Assembly (NCBI RefSeq): GCF_000686805.1
Contig: NZ_JMLP01000018.1
Span: 83,621 to 147,620, forward strand
Origin: Bacillus sp. UNC41MFS5
Lineage (GTDB): Bacteria; Bacillota; Bacilli; Bacillales_B; DSM-18226
Direction: 5' to 3'
Length of the DNA: 64,000 nt
Position numbers and translations under genes: made by a program. The notes below the pieces were generated by a model. The model did not search any database. It saw only the letters and a list, made by a program, of their open reading frames with translations, and was not told the origin of the DNA. Shown piece after piece: positions 17,090 through 25,575 of the stretch (the stretch's first letter is position 1; every line of letters begins with the position of its first letter).

Positions 17090-18514
17090 TTATTGTTTAT
17101 CCGAAGCAGTCCATAGAACCACGGTCGGATTTTGGGCTGTTAAAACTTGTGTACCATGCCACTCCATCAGGGATGCTTGCGGTTTATAATCATTGTCCAG
17201 CATGAAGGCGCGATTGACATCTTTTACATTGATTTGGTAGTTCGCAGGTGGATTAATGGCATCGTTCGGATTGGAATCAAACGGAACAGCAATCGCATGA
17301 ATGCTTTCAATATCACTGGTGGTTGTTCCTGCAGGAAGTTCCACAGTGGTTGCTGCAGGATTGTCACGTGTTATTGACCAATCTGGAACGTTATGATTGG
17401 AAATGTACTGCTTGGAATCTCCTTTCAATGTTACGCCAATCGCTGTTCCTACTCCTGCTGAACTATTCGCTGGTGAAGTCGCTTTGTTGAATTCTACATA
17501 CAGGTAATTGCGTTGATCGGAAACTTCCTGCGAATCAGGGTTTGCAATTGATTCGATTTTTCCTTCACGAATCATTTCCTTTGCCATGACTTGATAGGAC
17601 CATGGATTTTGATCCATTATGTATTCCCGAGTGCGATTGGAAGGAAGCTCTTGGGAAGCATTTAGGAAGAATCTGTATCCACTCGTCGTATCTCCAGCCT
17701 TTACGGCACTAAAATTGTTATTGCTTGTAGATGTGTACATAAGTGGATGGTCTTGTTCCTTTAAACCGTCAAAATCAACTGTTCCGTGACCAGGTGACTG
17801 ATACTTTTCCGAAATTACCTTGTGATTTGGATCCAGTTTTACCCGATAAATCCACTCGATATCGGTTGTGCGGCCCCAACGTGCCATTAATGCCGGAGTA
17901 TTAGTACCGCCATCCTCGTTTGAACAAATCACCGTATATTCAATGGTTATATTTCCATTTGCATCCTTGGATTGGGTATGATACATCATAAGCGGCACAT
18001 CAGTATAATTATTCTCATAAGCACCAGGGATATTTGGCAGATTGCGGCCATATAGGATAGGTGAAAAACGGTAGCCTAGTGCATCCTCAGAATCAGAAGA
18101 TGCCACGTTTGTATCCATTTTTATAATATTAACCTGTTTCGCTCCTTCTGGGGACTTGTCCAGATTAAGGGAAGCCCTTAATGTATGAACACCAGGATTG
18201 ACGTGTCCAAGAGCTACCTTGTAAGTGAACTTTTTCTGTCCCATAAAGAGAACAATATCCTGGTTGTATTTTCCATCTAATGTTAACGTGATAACCGCTG
18301 ATTCCTGGCCCTTCTTGCTCCAATCCACACCCGGAGCGATTGCAGTTAGATCAAGCAGTGCTTCACCTGAAGATGAAACTGTAAATGTTTTCTCTACTTG
18401 TTTTTTCTCGGATTGGACTTGAGGAATGGACTCTGCCACTACAAAGTTAAGCGGAATGGAGGCCAGAGAGATCGATAGGGCTAGTCCGGCAGCTAATTTT
18501 CTTTTCTTTTTCAT
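17090..18514 (-). CDS. Secreted protein of unknown function (474 aa)
   Basis: I do not recognise this protein. It has a clear signal peptide: MKKKRKLAAG, a hydrophobic core LALSISLASIPLNFV, then cleavage near VVAES. The mature part is about 445 residues, beta-rich and acidic, with no transmembrane helix, cysteine pair, cell-wall anchor or repeats. The stretches MMYHTQSKDANGN, NEDGGTNTPALMARWG and RWGRTTDIEW look like a beta-propeller- or lectin-type extracellular fold, but this is only an impression. The ATG follows AAAGGAGAGG. The neighbour on the same strand (18772-20286) is a secreted nuclease. Confidence 0.8.
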   Translation of the reverse strand: MKKKRKLAAGLALSISLASIPLNFVVAESIPQVQSEKKQVEKTFTVSSSGEALLDLTAIAPGVDWSKKGQESAVITLTLDGKYNQDIVLFMGQKKFTYKVALGHVNPGVHTLRASLNLDKSPEGAKQVNIIKMDTNVASSDSEDALGYRFSPILYGRNLPNIPGAYENNYTDVPLMMYHTQSKDANGNITIEYTVICSNEDGGTNTPALMARWGRTTDIEWIYRVKLDPNHKVISEKYQSPGHGTVDFDGLKEQDHPLMYTSTSNNNFSAVKAGDTTSGYRFFLNASQELPSNRTREYIMDQNPWSYQVMAKEMIREGKIESIANPDSQEVSDQRNYLYVEFNKATSPANSSAGVGTAIGVTLKGDSKQYISNHNVPDWSITRDNPAATTVELPAGTTTSDIESIHAIAVPFDSNPNDAINPPANYQINVKDVNRAFMLDNDYKPQASLMEWHGTQVLTAQNPTVVLWTASDKQ

Positions 18515-18771
18515 TTTTTCCTCTCCTTTTTCATCTTGAATTATCTACATAAATAAATGTAATTACTTTCTATTAAATTCACATTATCTGTGAGTTAAAA
18601 TTATGTGAAATAATGTAAAAGTTTTATTATTTTCTCTTTTTGAATCAAAAAATAAGTCAAGAGAATCTTGACTTATAATCTATTTCATTAAGTTCAACTT
18701 CAAGTTAGAGCACTTAACGGGAATGATCACTTACTTTACTCAAAAAGCCAGAGGCGAACCGTCCACGTCGC

Positions 18772-20286
18772 TTAGTTTGTAGGACCATTGTCAACATTGG
18801 CTTCGATGCTGCCTTGGATGCTTGTTGAAATCGAAGATAGGAAATTATATCCGGTCAAAGATTCGATCGAGTCAACACTTACCCTGTAGTTGCTCCAAGG
18901 TTGACTGGAAGCAGTTTGATCATTCGGCACCATCACAGCGATTACTCTTGTCGAAGTGGATACACGGCTAATATCACTATTTCCCTTAGGCAATACTACG
19001 ATTACCTTCCATACTTTTGCCGGCACGACAACTCCATTCCCTACCGTCGTTCTATATCCATTTGACCCGGTACCCCCACTTCCGTAACCTCCGGAAATAA
19101 TATATAATTCGTTTCCAGCTGAAACAAGTTTACGGGAATATGACTCTAAATTTTCCCATGTAATCTGGTTGTTATTTGGAGCTTGAGGGAGCATATTGGT
19201 CATAAGAAACGTAGCTGAATTGTTGGCAACAGAAGAAGTTCGGTCACCAGATGGAGTCAAGTGCCCTCTGTCAAATCCGCTTCCAGAAAATTCACTAGCA
19301 GTAACCTGATACCATCCCGACGGCAATGTGGTATCTGCACGGAAGTCATCCTGACGCGGAGTGCTTCCAATATCAGAGGAACCTAAATGCCAGCTGACCC
19401 AGTTTGGCTCGTGTTTACTATTGTTGTACGATAGTGTATATTGCTGCTTATTCATTAAATAATTATTGGAATTGGAAGTAACTGCTGTGGCACCGCTTGG
19501 ATTCCCCAGCCCCATATTATCATCATCAACACCTGTCTGTGTTCCTGGATCTGTACCTGGGTCTGTTCCTGTTTCTGTTGTAGGTTCAGCCGGTGAAGAT
19601 GAATTCTGAGGAGCCAAGTTGCTTGTAATCACTAAGTCCATTGCATTATTGTTCGTGTCCCAACCATTACCTTGCCCCTGAACGGTTCCACCGTTATTGT
19701 CTTTACGTTCTGCACTTTTAGTTGCAGATAGAGTAGCTACTGGAGAAGTTTCTGAATTATTCGCAGAACCGTAGCCAACAAAATCGACAACATTTGAATC
19801 TGTTGAACCCGATACCGAGGTGGTAACCTTTGCTAATGCAACTTTTCCACTGGTTGCACTTAAGTTTGTAGTACCTGTAACATTAGCAGTCGGTAAATTA
19901 ACCGTTCCTCCACCGCCGCTAGCCTGTTTAATTAAATAGTATTGATGTGGGCCAATACTGCCTGTTAAATTTGTAATGTTATTGAACGTACCAGTTGAAG
20001 AGGCATATTGAACAGACCATCCAGACAAGCTAACACTAGAATTTGTAGGATTGTAGAGTTCAATATAATCATCTTTATAGGATGAACCACTATTGCCTCC
20101 ACCACCATAAACTTCACTGATTACAACATGCGTTCCTACGGCAGCTTGTGCAGGTGTAATATTTATATTAGCTATCGCACCTAAAAACATGAGGCACGTA
20201 GAAACAAGAATGGCTGCCTTTTTTATAATATTTTCTTTGTCCTTTTTTGGTAAATTTGCTCGTTGTACCGATTTGCTTTCAGACAT
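18772..20286 (-). CDS. Secreted DNA/RNA non-specific endonuclease with N-terminal lamin-tail domain
   Basis: A 504-residue extracellular nuclease. A long signal peptide (KKAAILVSTCLMFLGAIAN, ending near AQA) is followed by a lamin-tail domain (about 48-200: VVISEVYGGGGN, DYIELYNPTN, LSGWSVQY, VDFVGYG). A Thr/Pro/Gly linker of about 30 residues (TDPGTDPGTQTG) then leads to a beta-beta-alpha-metal nuclease (about 270-500) with the catalytic FDRGHLTPSGDR motif (DRGH) and the metal Asn in LPQAPNNNQITWENLE. The start is ATG at 20286 after TAGGAGG; upstream in-frame codons lack a site. Role: nucleic-acid scavenging. Confidence 0.9.
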   Translation of the reverse strand: MSESKSVQRANLPKKDKENIIKKAAILVSTCLMFLGAIANINITPAQAAVGTHVVISEVYGGGGNSGSSYKDDYIELYNPTNSSVSLSGWSVQYASSTGTFNNITNLTGSIGPHQYYLIKQASGGGGTVNLPTANVTGTTNLSATSGKVALAKVTTSVSGSTDSNVVDFVGYGSANNSETSPVATLSATKSAERKDNNGGTVQGQGNGWDTNNNAMDLVITSNLAPQNSSSPAEPTTETGTDPGTDPGTQTGVDDDNMGLGNPSGATAVTSNSNNYLMNKQQYTLSYNNSKHEPNWVSWHLGSSDIGSTPRQDDFRADTTLPSGWYQVTASEFSGSGFDRGHLTPSGDRTSSVANNSATFLMTNMLPQAPNNNQITWENLESYSRKLVSAGNELYIISGGYGSGGTGSNGYRTTVGNGVVVPAKVWKVIVVLPKGNSDISRVSTSTRVIAVMVPNDQTASSQPWSNYRVSVDSIESLTGYNFLSSISTSIQGSIEANVDNGPTN

Positions 20287-20768
20287 ATAGCGATAACCTC
20301 CTATTGATTTTAGGAAAATGAAATGGATAGAAAAATAGAATAGCCAGGACAAAATTGATAGGATAAACCTGATTCTCAGTAGCTATCGGTCTATTTAAAT
20401 AAAAGTCCTAAATAATTCTTCAGCACCTCCTTCCATTAATTTTGATGAGCCCGATTCTTCGTTCGCTAAAAACATATAGCACAACCCATTCCACATGGCA
20501 TAAATACAAATCACAATTATGTGTTGTGTATACCTTGTTAAAATTTACAATAGCATTTAACTTTTTCTAATAATGTTAATTTTCAGTAAACTGATTCTGC
20601 TTCCATCGTAAATAGACTTAATCTCTGATATCTTATTGTGGACTGAAAAAGATTGCACTTGTATCATTGTCTAGTTAGCGGAAGTTGTTATTTAATGAAT
20701 ATCTAGTTTTCATAAATCAGTGGAGGTAGCCCTCTGTGCGGAAAGAAATGCATAGTGAGGATTAATGA
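20287..20768. other. Intergenic region with no recognisable gene
   Basis: A-T-rich DNA upstream of the nuclease gene. On the minus strand a strong ribosome-binding-site-like GGAAGGAGGTG lies near 20428-20438, but only frames of about a dozen codons follow. I see no riboswitch or RNA gene. Confidence 0.4.
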
Positions 20769-20813
20769 AATAGCCCCAAAATTATGTTTTTTCATAATTT
20801 AGGGGCTATTTTT
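20769..20813. terminator. Orphan strong terminator-like hairpin
   Basis: AAATAGCCCC...AAATTATG pairs with CATAATTT...GGGGCTATTTTT, giving a long stem with a T-rich loop and T-tail. No gene of more than a few codons precedes it, so it may end a short untranslated RNA. Confidence 0.7.
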
Positions 20814-21131
20814 GTTTTGTGTTTCATTCGTATTACCTCTCACTACTGGGAATTGACATCTTGTAGCTTTAGGGGTGGCCAGGGGGACTGTTCTAGTGGA
20901 GGGACGCGCTTGATTGCCCATATAGAAAAAAACCTCTTATTGATTATTTTTCCAAAAGAGTAATTGTTTTTTTTATACATATTTTGTAAAAATGGGTGTT
21001 TACTTCGATAGTAAAAACCAGGAGAGTCGTCCCTGTGATCCTATATTCCTGTTAAGACTAAATTAAGGTTGGCGTTTCATAATGCAGACATGGACTTAGA
21101 AAGCATTTTATAACTGAAAGGAGTCCTTCAC

Positions 21132-21497
21132 ATGCCAAAAAAGAAATTTACCTCTTGGGGAGTGAGCTTTGCCAGTCTTGCTCTCGTCGCCGGAATGATG
21201 TCATATATGGGAGTTACCAATAAAGATACAACAAGCACAACAACTACAGTAGCGACCACACAAAATTCAACTCAAGTCTCTCAAAGTGGAAGTACCCAAG
21301 ATTCATCAATCACCTATGAGGTCCCTAGCCAATCTACTGACACTAGTACATCAAATGATACTAGTACATCTACTGATACTAGTGCAGATTCTACGGACAA
21401 CAGTGGAATTGAGCAGTCAGATGATCAATCTTTTTCACAAGACCATTCGTTTTCGAGTCAACATGGAGGCTTTGATACGACAACCGGAGGAACCTGA
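21132..21497 (+). CDS. Membrane-tethered Ser/Thr-rich protein with C-terminal flavinylation-like motif
   Basis: A 121-residue extracytoplasmic protein. A single N-terminal membrane anchor (residues 9-27, SFASLALVAGMMSYMG) is followed by about 85 residues of disordered Ser/Thr/Asp/Gln-rich linker. The protein ends exactly in F-D-T-T-T-G-G-T (D115 to T121). This resembles the ApbE acceptor consensus D-x-x-[ST]-G-A-[ST], whose last Thr/Ser carries covalent FMN, with Gly for the usual Ala. An ApbE gene follows 72 bp downstream, then a heme membrane protein. I infer a flexible surface tether for one FMN. The ATG follows AAAGGAG. Experimental flavinylation is not shown. Confidence 0.7.
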   Translation: MPKKKFTSWGVSFASLALVAGMMSYMGVTNKDTTSTTTTVATTQNSTQVSQSGSTQDSSITYEVPSQSTDTSTSNDTSTSTDTSADSTDNSGIEQSDDQSFSQDHSFSSQHGGFDTTTGGT

Positions 21498-21610
21498 TCA
21501 TGAATAAGAATGATTTCGTTTCAATGAGTACAATGGTGCATTTGATCCTACTACAGGAGGAACTTGAACATGTATAAATATAACTTCAATTCCATGAGTA
21601 CAATGGTACA
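21471..21610 (+). repeat. 70-bp imperfect tandem duplication across the tether/apbE junction
   Basis: 21471-21540 and 21541-21610 align end to end with period 70. Shared blocks are TTTGAT, ACA/ACC-GGAGGAAC-TGA, CATG-ATAA and ATGAGTACAATGGT. The first copy holds the tether protein tail plus a truncated apbE start. The second encodes a relic tail (F-D-P-T-T-G-G-T, then stop) plus the true apbE start. Confidence 0.85.
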
Positions 21611-22448
21611 ACTATCAATCAATCAAGAACTATTTGCCAATGATCTCATGCCCGTTTATAAATTATTTGCCTCTGTCGAAGACACCTGCAGCCGGTTTAA
21701 AGAGGATAGTGAGTTATCCAAGTTAAATCAGCAGCTTGGGAAAGAAGTCGAGGTATCGGACCAATTATTTAGTATTTTAAAAGAAGCACTTAGATTTTAC
21801 GAAGAAACAAATGGAGTGTTTAACCCAGGTATATTGTCAGCGATTGAAAACAGCGGCTATACAAAATCGATTGAGCTAATCAAAGGGAGGGAGTTGACGG
21901 CTCCTTCCCCTATAGCTCCAGTGTTTACGAAAGTGAGACCTTATCAATTAGATGAGGCTAGACAAATCGTAGTTTTGCATACTCGGATTGATTTAGGTGG
22001 AATTGCTAAGGGCTGGGTGGTCGATCGAGCAGCTGATATCTTATCCGATATTGGATATGGGTTTGTTAATGTTGGCGGAGATATTCGGACTTTTGGAAGT
22101 CTGCCGCGGCTCTTAAATATTGGTATTGAAGATCCCTTTGATCCATCAAAAATGCTCTCTTCCATCCAGGTATCCGAAGGGGCGGTAGCTACTTCTACTT
22201 CGATGAAAAGAAGATGGACGGTGAATGGAAGTAGTAAGCATCATCTTATTGATGCCGCAACAGGCGAACCATCTGCAAGCACCATTATCTCTTCTACGGT
22301 AACGGCGCCTACGGCAGTTGAGGCAGATGTATTAGCGAAAGTAGTTCTTTTATTGGGAGAAGAGCGCGGGAAGGCCTTGCTTTCTGTCAAAAATAATCCA
22401 GCGGTTATCATAAATGAGGCAAAAGAAATTTGGAGAGGTGGGGAATAA
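21570..22448 (+). CDS. apbE: ApbE-family FAD:protein FMN transferase
   Basis: Transfers FMN from FAD to a Thr/Ser of an acceptor protein. 292 residues from the ATG at 21570, nine bases after AGGAGG. Family motifs are SRFKEDSELSKLN (42-54), DLGGIAKGWVVDRA (141-154, Mg/FAD site), NVGGDIRTFG (167-176) and HHLIDAATGEPS (224-235). Unlike most Gram-positive ApbE proteins it has no signal peptide or lipobox, so it should act in the cytoplasm or leave by another route. The likely acceptor is the upstream protein (21132-21497). The stop codon is one base before the ferric-reductase-like ATG. Confidence 0.93.
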   Translation: MYKYNFNSMSTMVQLSINQELFANDLMPVYKLFASVEDTCSRFKEDSELSKLNQQLGKEVEVSDQLFSILKEALRFYEETNGVFNPGILSAIENSGYTKSIELIKGRELTAPSPIAPVFTKVRPYQLDEARQIVVLHTRIDLGGIAKGWVVDRAADILSDIGYGFVNVGGDIRTFGSLPRLLNIGIEDPFDPSKMLSSIQVSEGAVATSTSMKRRWTVNGSSKHHLIDAATGEPSASTIISSTVTAPTAVEADVLAKVVLLLGEERGKALLSVKNNPAVIINEAKEIWRGGE

Positions 22449-22449
22449 A

Positions 22450-22992
22450 ATGGAGTCTTTAGAATGGTACGCAATCCGAGCGACAGGGATTGTGGCTTAT
22501 CTATTATTATATTTAGCGGTATTAACAGGACTATATTCCGCGGTCCAGAAGAAACGAAAAAAAAAAGTGAATAATCTCCTTCTTTTTCATGAGGTATTGT
22601 CAGATTGGTCATTGATTATGACTGCCGGTCACTTAGGAATTTTGTTGATTGATGCTTACATGAAATTTAGTTGGTCTGATATCCTGATTCCTTTTAGCGG
22701 CAGCTATGAAACGATTTCTATCGGATTAGGATCGATTGCGACTTATTTCTTAATTCTAACGATTGTCACATCGAAATTCCGAAAGAAAATTGGTTATAAA
22801 AAATGGCAAAAGCTGCATGCGCTTAACCCTATTTTGTATATTTTAGTTACTGTACACGGGTTAATGAGTGGTACAGATTTCCAAGGGACGGTTTTAGCGG
22901 TGGTTAATATCGTACCAGTAGTTCTCATGCTAGGTATGTTTCCTTCTGATTCTGATAAGAAGAAGTTAGTGGAAGGGAATGGAGCAATTTAG
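22450..22992 (+). CDS. Ferric-reductase-like heme transmembrane protein
   Basis: A 180-residue integral membrane protein with five predicted helices (about 8-30, 50-69, 88-108, 121-139, 144-164). Two histidine pairs with transmembrane spacing, H47/H61 and H123/H136, fit the bis-heme arrangement of the ferric reductase-like domain (NOX/FRE/MsrQ group). There is no cytosolic FAD/NADPH domain. The ATG is directly after the apbE stop, with site GAGAGGTGGGG. Likely role: moving electrons across the membrane to the flavinylated tether. The electron donor and final acceptor are unknown. Confidence 0.85.
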   Translation: MESLEWYAIRATGIVAYLLLYLAVLTGLYSAVQKKRKKKVNNLLLFHEVLSDWSLIMTAGHLGILLIDAYMKFSWSDILIPFSGSYETISIGLGSIATYFLILTIVTSKFRKKIGYKKWQKLHALNPILYILVTVHGLMSGTDFQGTVLAVVNIVPVVLMLGMFPSDSDKKKLVEGNGAI

Positions 22993-22995
22993 AAA

Positions 22996-23028
22996 CGGGT
23001 TGGAGGTTTCTCCAAGCCATTTTTTTAT
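22996..23028 (+). terminator. Terminator of the apbE cassette
   Basis: GGGTTGGAG and CTCCAAGCC pair around a GTTT loop, followed by ATTTTTTTAT, immediately after the ferric-reductase-like stop codon. Confidence 0.75.
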
Positions 23029-23049
23029 ATGGTTTTTGGATGTATCTTA

Positions 23050-23108
23050 TGACCATATAAACAACCTCACCCTTTACGGGCTTGAGGTTTGTTTATATGG
23101 TCATTTTT
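23050..23108. terminator. Long hairpin terminator for the DDAH-like gene
   Basis: TGACCATATAAACAACCTCA (23050-23069) pairs with 23083-23103 with one bulged T. The flanks are T-rich on the plus strand and adequate on the minus strand, so it may act in both directions between convergent genes. Confidence 0.8.
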
Positions 23109-23119
23109 ATATAATTATT

Positions 23120-23977
23120 TTACGTTTCTCGTAAGATAGGAAGGGTACAACAACGGAAGGAGCCACCAGATTTAATGATTTCTGTGATATCCACTTCAAT
23201 AACTTGAAAGCCTCGGTTACGAAGCTGCTTGTTTACCTTCTCGTTGACCGGCAGACTTAATACCCGTTTGTTCCCAATACTCAATACATTTGTACCTAAT
23301 TGAAATTGTTCTTCTTCCGAAACTTCAATTAATTCATAGCGTGAAGAAAAAATCTCGATGTCTTTTTTCGTTAAGGCATTTGGGTAAATAAGGGCCACAT
23401 CAGGAGAAACGACATTAAATATACAATCCAGATGCAGGTATTTTGCTTTAAAGGCGATGGGAATGACATTGAATTGATTCAAAAGACGCTGTAATTGATC
23501 AGCAGCTTTACGGTCAGTTCGATTGCTGAGCCCCACGTAAATTCTTTCCCGATCAATCACAACATCTCCGCCCTCTATTCGTTCCTCGGCTAAATTATAA
23601 TAAGAGATTTCTTCATCCTCCAGCCATTGTTTTAAAACGTTTTCCTCCCCTTCGCGAACATCCGTTGCCATCTTAGCAACAAAGATTGTTTGCCCTAGAG
23701 TAAAACCAATATCCCGGGTAAAGACCTGTTCAGGATATTTTTTATGATAAGGCAATAAAATAACTTCGATGCCATTCTGCTTTAGCGTTTTGACAAAATT
23801 ACTGTGTTGCTCAAGCGCGCGTTCAATATGAATACCTTCATTCTTAAAATGCTCTTGCGTTTCATTTATTACTTCGCGGATCGTCATATATTGAGGCTGA
23901 CAAAGGATTACTCGTTTTAATACATCGTATTCACTCATGCAAAAAGTCTTGATGTCTGACTTTGGGATTTCTGCCAT
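23120..23977 (-). CDS. Dimethylarginine dimethylaminohydrolase (DDAH)-like amidinohydrolase
   Basis: Guanidino-group-modifying hydrolase of the arginine deiminase/DDAH superfamily, cytosolic, 285 residues, similar in plan to B. subtilis YkgA. It shows the propeller-fold motifs QVFTRDIGF (Asp), ERIEGGDVV, the HLDCIFNVV histidine region, and a C-terminal catalytic cysteine in GGSFRCCTLP. The ATG follows AGGAGGG. The substrate could be methylated arginine, arginine or another guanidino compound. It is a single-gene unit between two hairpins. Confidence 0.88.
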   Translation of the reverse strand: MAEIPKSDIKTFCMSEYDVLKRVILCQPQYMTIREVINETQEHFKNEGIHIERALEQHSNFVKTLKQNGIEVILLPYHKKYPEQVFTRDIGFTLGQTIFVAKMATDVREGEENVLKQWLEDEEISYYNLAEERIEGGDVVIDRERIYVGLSNRTDRKAADQLQRLLNQFNVIPIAFKAKYLHLDCIFNVVSPDVALIYPNALTKKDIEIFSSRYELIEVSEEEQFQLGTNVLSIGNKRVLSLPVNEKVNKQLRNRGFQVIEVDITEIIKSGGSFRCCTLPILRET

Positions 23978-24138
23978 TTTGCTGCCCTCCTGCGTTCTCT
24001 ATTTAAATTTGGTTTTCCTAATCTATCGTTATTATTTATAAACAGAGACAACAAGGAATCTCTTTGCATCATAGGGTCTTTAATAAAGGAATTTACAGCT
24101 GAAACAAAAGAATATAAAAAGTTAGCACCCATTTAAGA

Positions 24139-24172
24139 GCACTAAAGGCAAGGGTGGTAGCCCTTGCCTTTA
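24139..24172. repeat. Perfect 14-bp hairpin
   Basis: ACTAAAGGCAAGGG and CCCTTGCCTTTAGT around a TGGTAG loop, with no T-tail on either strand. It lies downstream of the yxjG-like gene and upstream of the DDAH-like gene. Confidence 0.6.
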
Positions 24173-24246
24173 GTGTAAGTACATATATATTAGGATAGTT
24201 GATATCACGGAAGCAAAAGAACCGTCCCCAGCGCTTCCAATTTCTC

Positions 24247-25350
24247 TTATTTCCACACATCATTCGCAATCGAAATCACATGTCTAACTTTGTCCCATTG
24301 CTGTTCCTCTGTTAATAGATTTCCTTCTTCGGTAGAAGAGAATCCACATTGTGGGCTTAGGCATAGTTGGTCTAAGTCTACAAACTTTGCTGCTTCTGCA
24401 ATCCGTGCTTTGATCTGATTTGGATCTTCTAGGTCACCGAACTTCGATGTAATTAGACCAAGAACGATTTGTACATCTTTGCGATTGGCGTGTTGAAGCG
24501 GCGCAAACCCACCAGAGCGCTCATCATCAAATTCTAAGAACAAGCCATCAAGCTTTAATTCGCCAAAGATATATTCAGATGCGTTATCATAACCGCCGCT
24601 TGCTGTGTAAGTAGATTTAAAGTTTCCACGGCAGATATGCATGGTGATGACCATATCTTCTGGTTTGTTAGCAATCGATTCATTGATGGCACGAGTGAAT
24701 ATTTTAATTAACTCTTCTGGAGTATAGCCTTTATCGGAAATTTGTTGGTGACCTTTCTCAGAGAAAAACACAGCCCAGGAAGTGTCATCAAGCTGTAAAT
24801 AACGGCAGCCTGCTTCGTAAAATGCCTGAATCGCTTTTTGGTAGACCTTAATTAAATCATCAAAGAACTCATCTTTGTTTGGATAAGCTGCTTCTTCAAT
24901 AACTCCTCTAAAGAAAAGCATATTTGGGCTTGGAATTGTGAATTTTGCGACATGGTCACCCTTGATGCTGTGCAAGAATTTGTAGTCTTCGATAAATGGA
25001 TGCGGACCGAAATCTAGTTTTCCATTAACCTTTAGTCCGTGAGCTTTTGTTTGGACACCGTGAAATTGAATACCTGCTTCAGCTTCGTAAAGCTCTACGC
25101 CCTCAAGGCCTGCTAGGAAGTCGAAATGCCACCAAGCACGGCGGAATTCTCCATCAGTAACAGCTGAAAGACCTACTTCTTTTTGTTTTTCTACTAATCT
25201 AATGATTTCTTCATCTTCAATAGCACGAAGTTGTTCCGCAGTGATTTCTCCGTTTTCTTTTTGAAGACGTGCTTGTTTTAGTCGTTCTGGACGAAGGAAG
25301 CTTCCGACGTGATCGGCTTTGAACGGTGCTCTGGTAAGTGTTTTTGTCAT
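24247..25350 (-). CDS. Cobalamin-independent methionine synthase-like protein (YxjG/YxjH family)
   Basis: A 367-residue MetE C-terminal-domain-like enzyme, cytosolic and zinc-dependent, thought to transfer methyl groups to homocysteine or a related thiol. The N-terminus has APFKADHVGSFLRP. Zinc ligands are in ITMHICRGNFKS (His and Cys), a late Cys is in LSPQCGFSS, and CRYLQLDDTSW is present. It lacks the N-terminal half of full MetE, as usual for this family. The ATG follows AAAGGAG. B. subtilis yxjG and yxjH have S-box leaders. I see no S-box here, so methionine control is not supported. Confidence 0.9.
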   Translation of the reverse strand: MTKTLTRAPFKADHVGSFLRPERLKQARLQKENGEITAEQLRAIEDEEIIRLVEKQKEVGLSAVTDGEFRRAWWHFDFLAGLEGVELYEAEAGIQFHGVQTKAHGLKVNGKLDFGPHPFIEDYKFLHSIKGDHVAKFTIPSPNMLFFRGVIEEAAYPNKDEFFDDLIKVYQKAIQAFYEAGCRYLQLDDTSWAVFFSEKGHQQISDKGYTPEELIKIFTRAINESIANKPEDMVITMHICRGNFKSTYTASGGYDNASEYIFGELKLDGLFLEFDDERSGGFAPLQHANRKDVQIVLGLITSKFGDLEDPNQIKARIAEAAKFVDLDQLCLSPQCGFSSTEEGNLLTEEQQWDKVRHVISIANDVWK

Positions 25351-25575
25351 TATTTGTAAGCTCCTTTAATAAATATAATTTTTATTATATAGAAAATTTT
25401 CAAACAATGCACAGATGAAATATCTACTGCAAATCCTCTTTAAACATGTAAGCCTTTGCATTTTTTAGTGAAAATATTATTTTGCAGAAAATATTGATTT
25501 TTTTAAATATTTATTCTAATATATAAAAATATTGATTATTTGGAAAAACGAAATAATTTAGGAGGGTATTATATT

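Noticed and set aside
25351..25575. Possible S-box or other riboswitch before the YxjG-like gene
   Set aside because: Leader is short and A-T-rich; no conserved S-box stems or terminator could be found.
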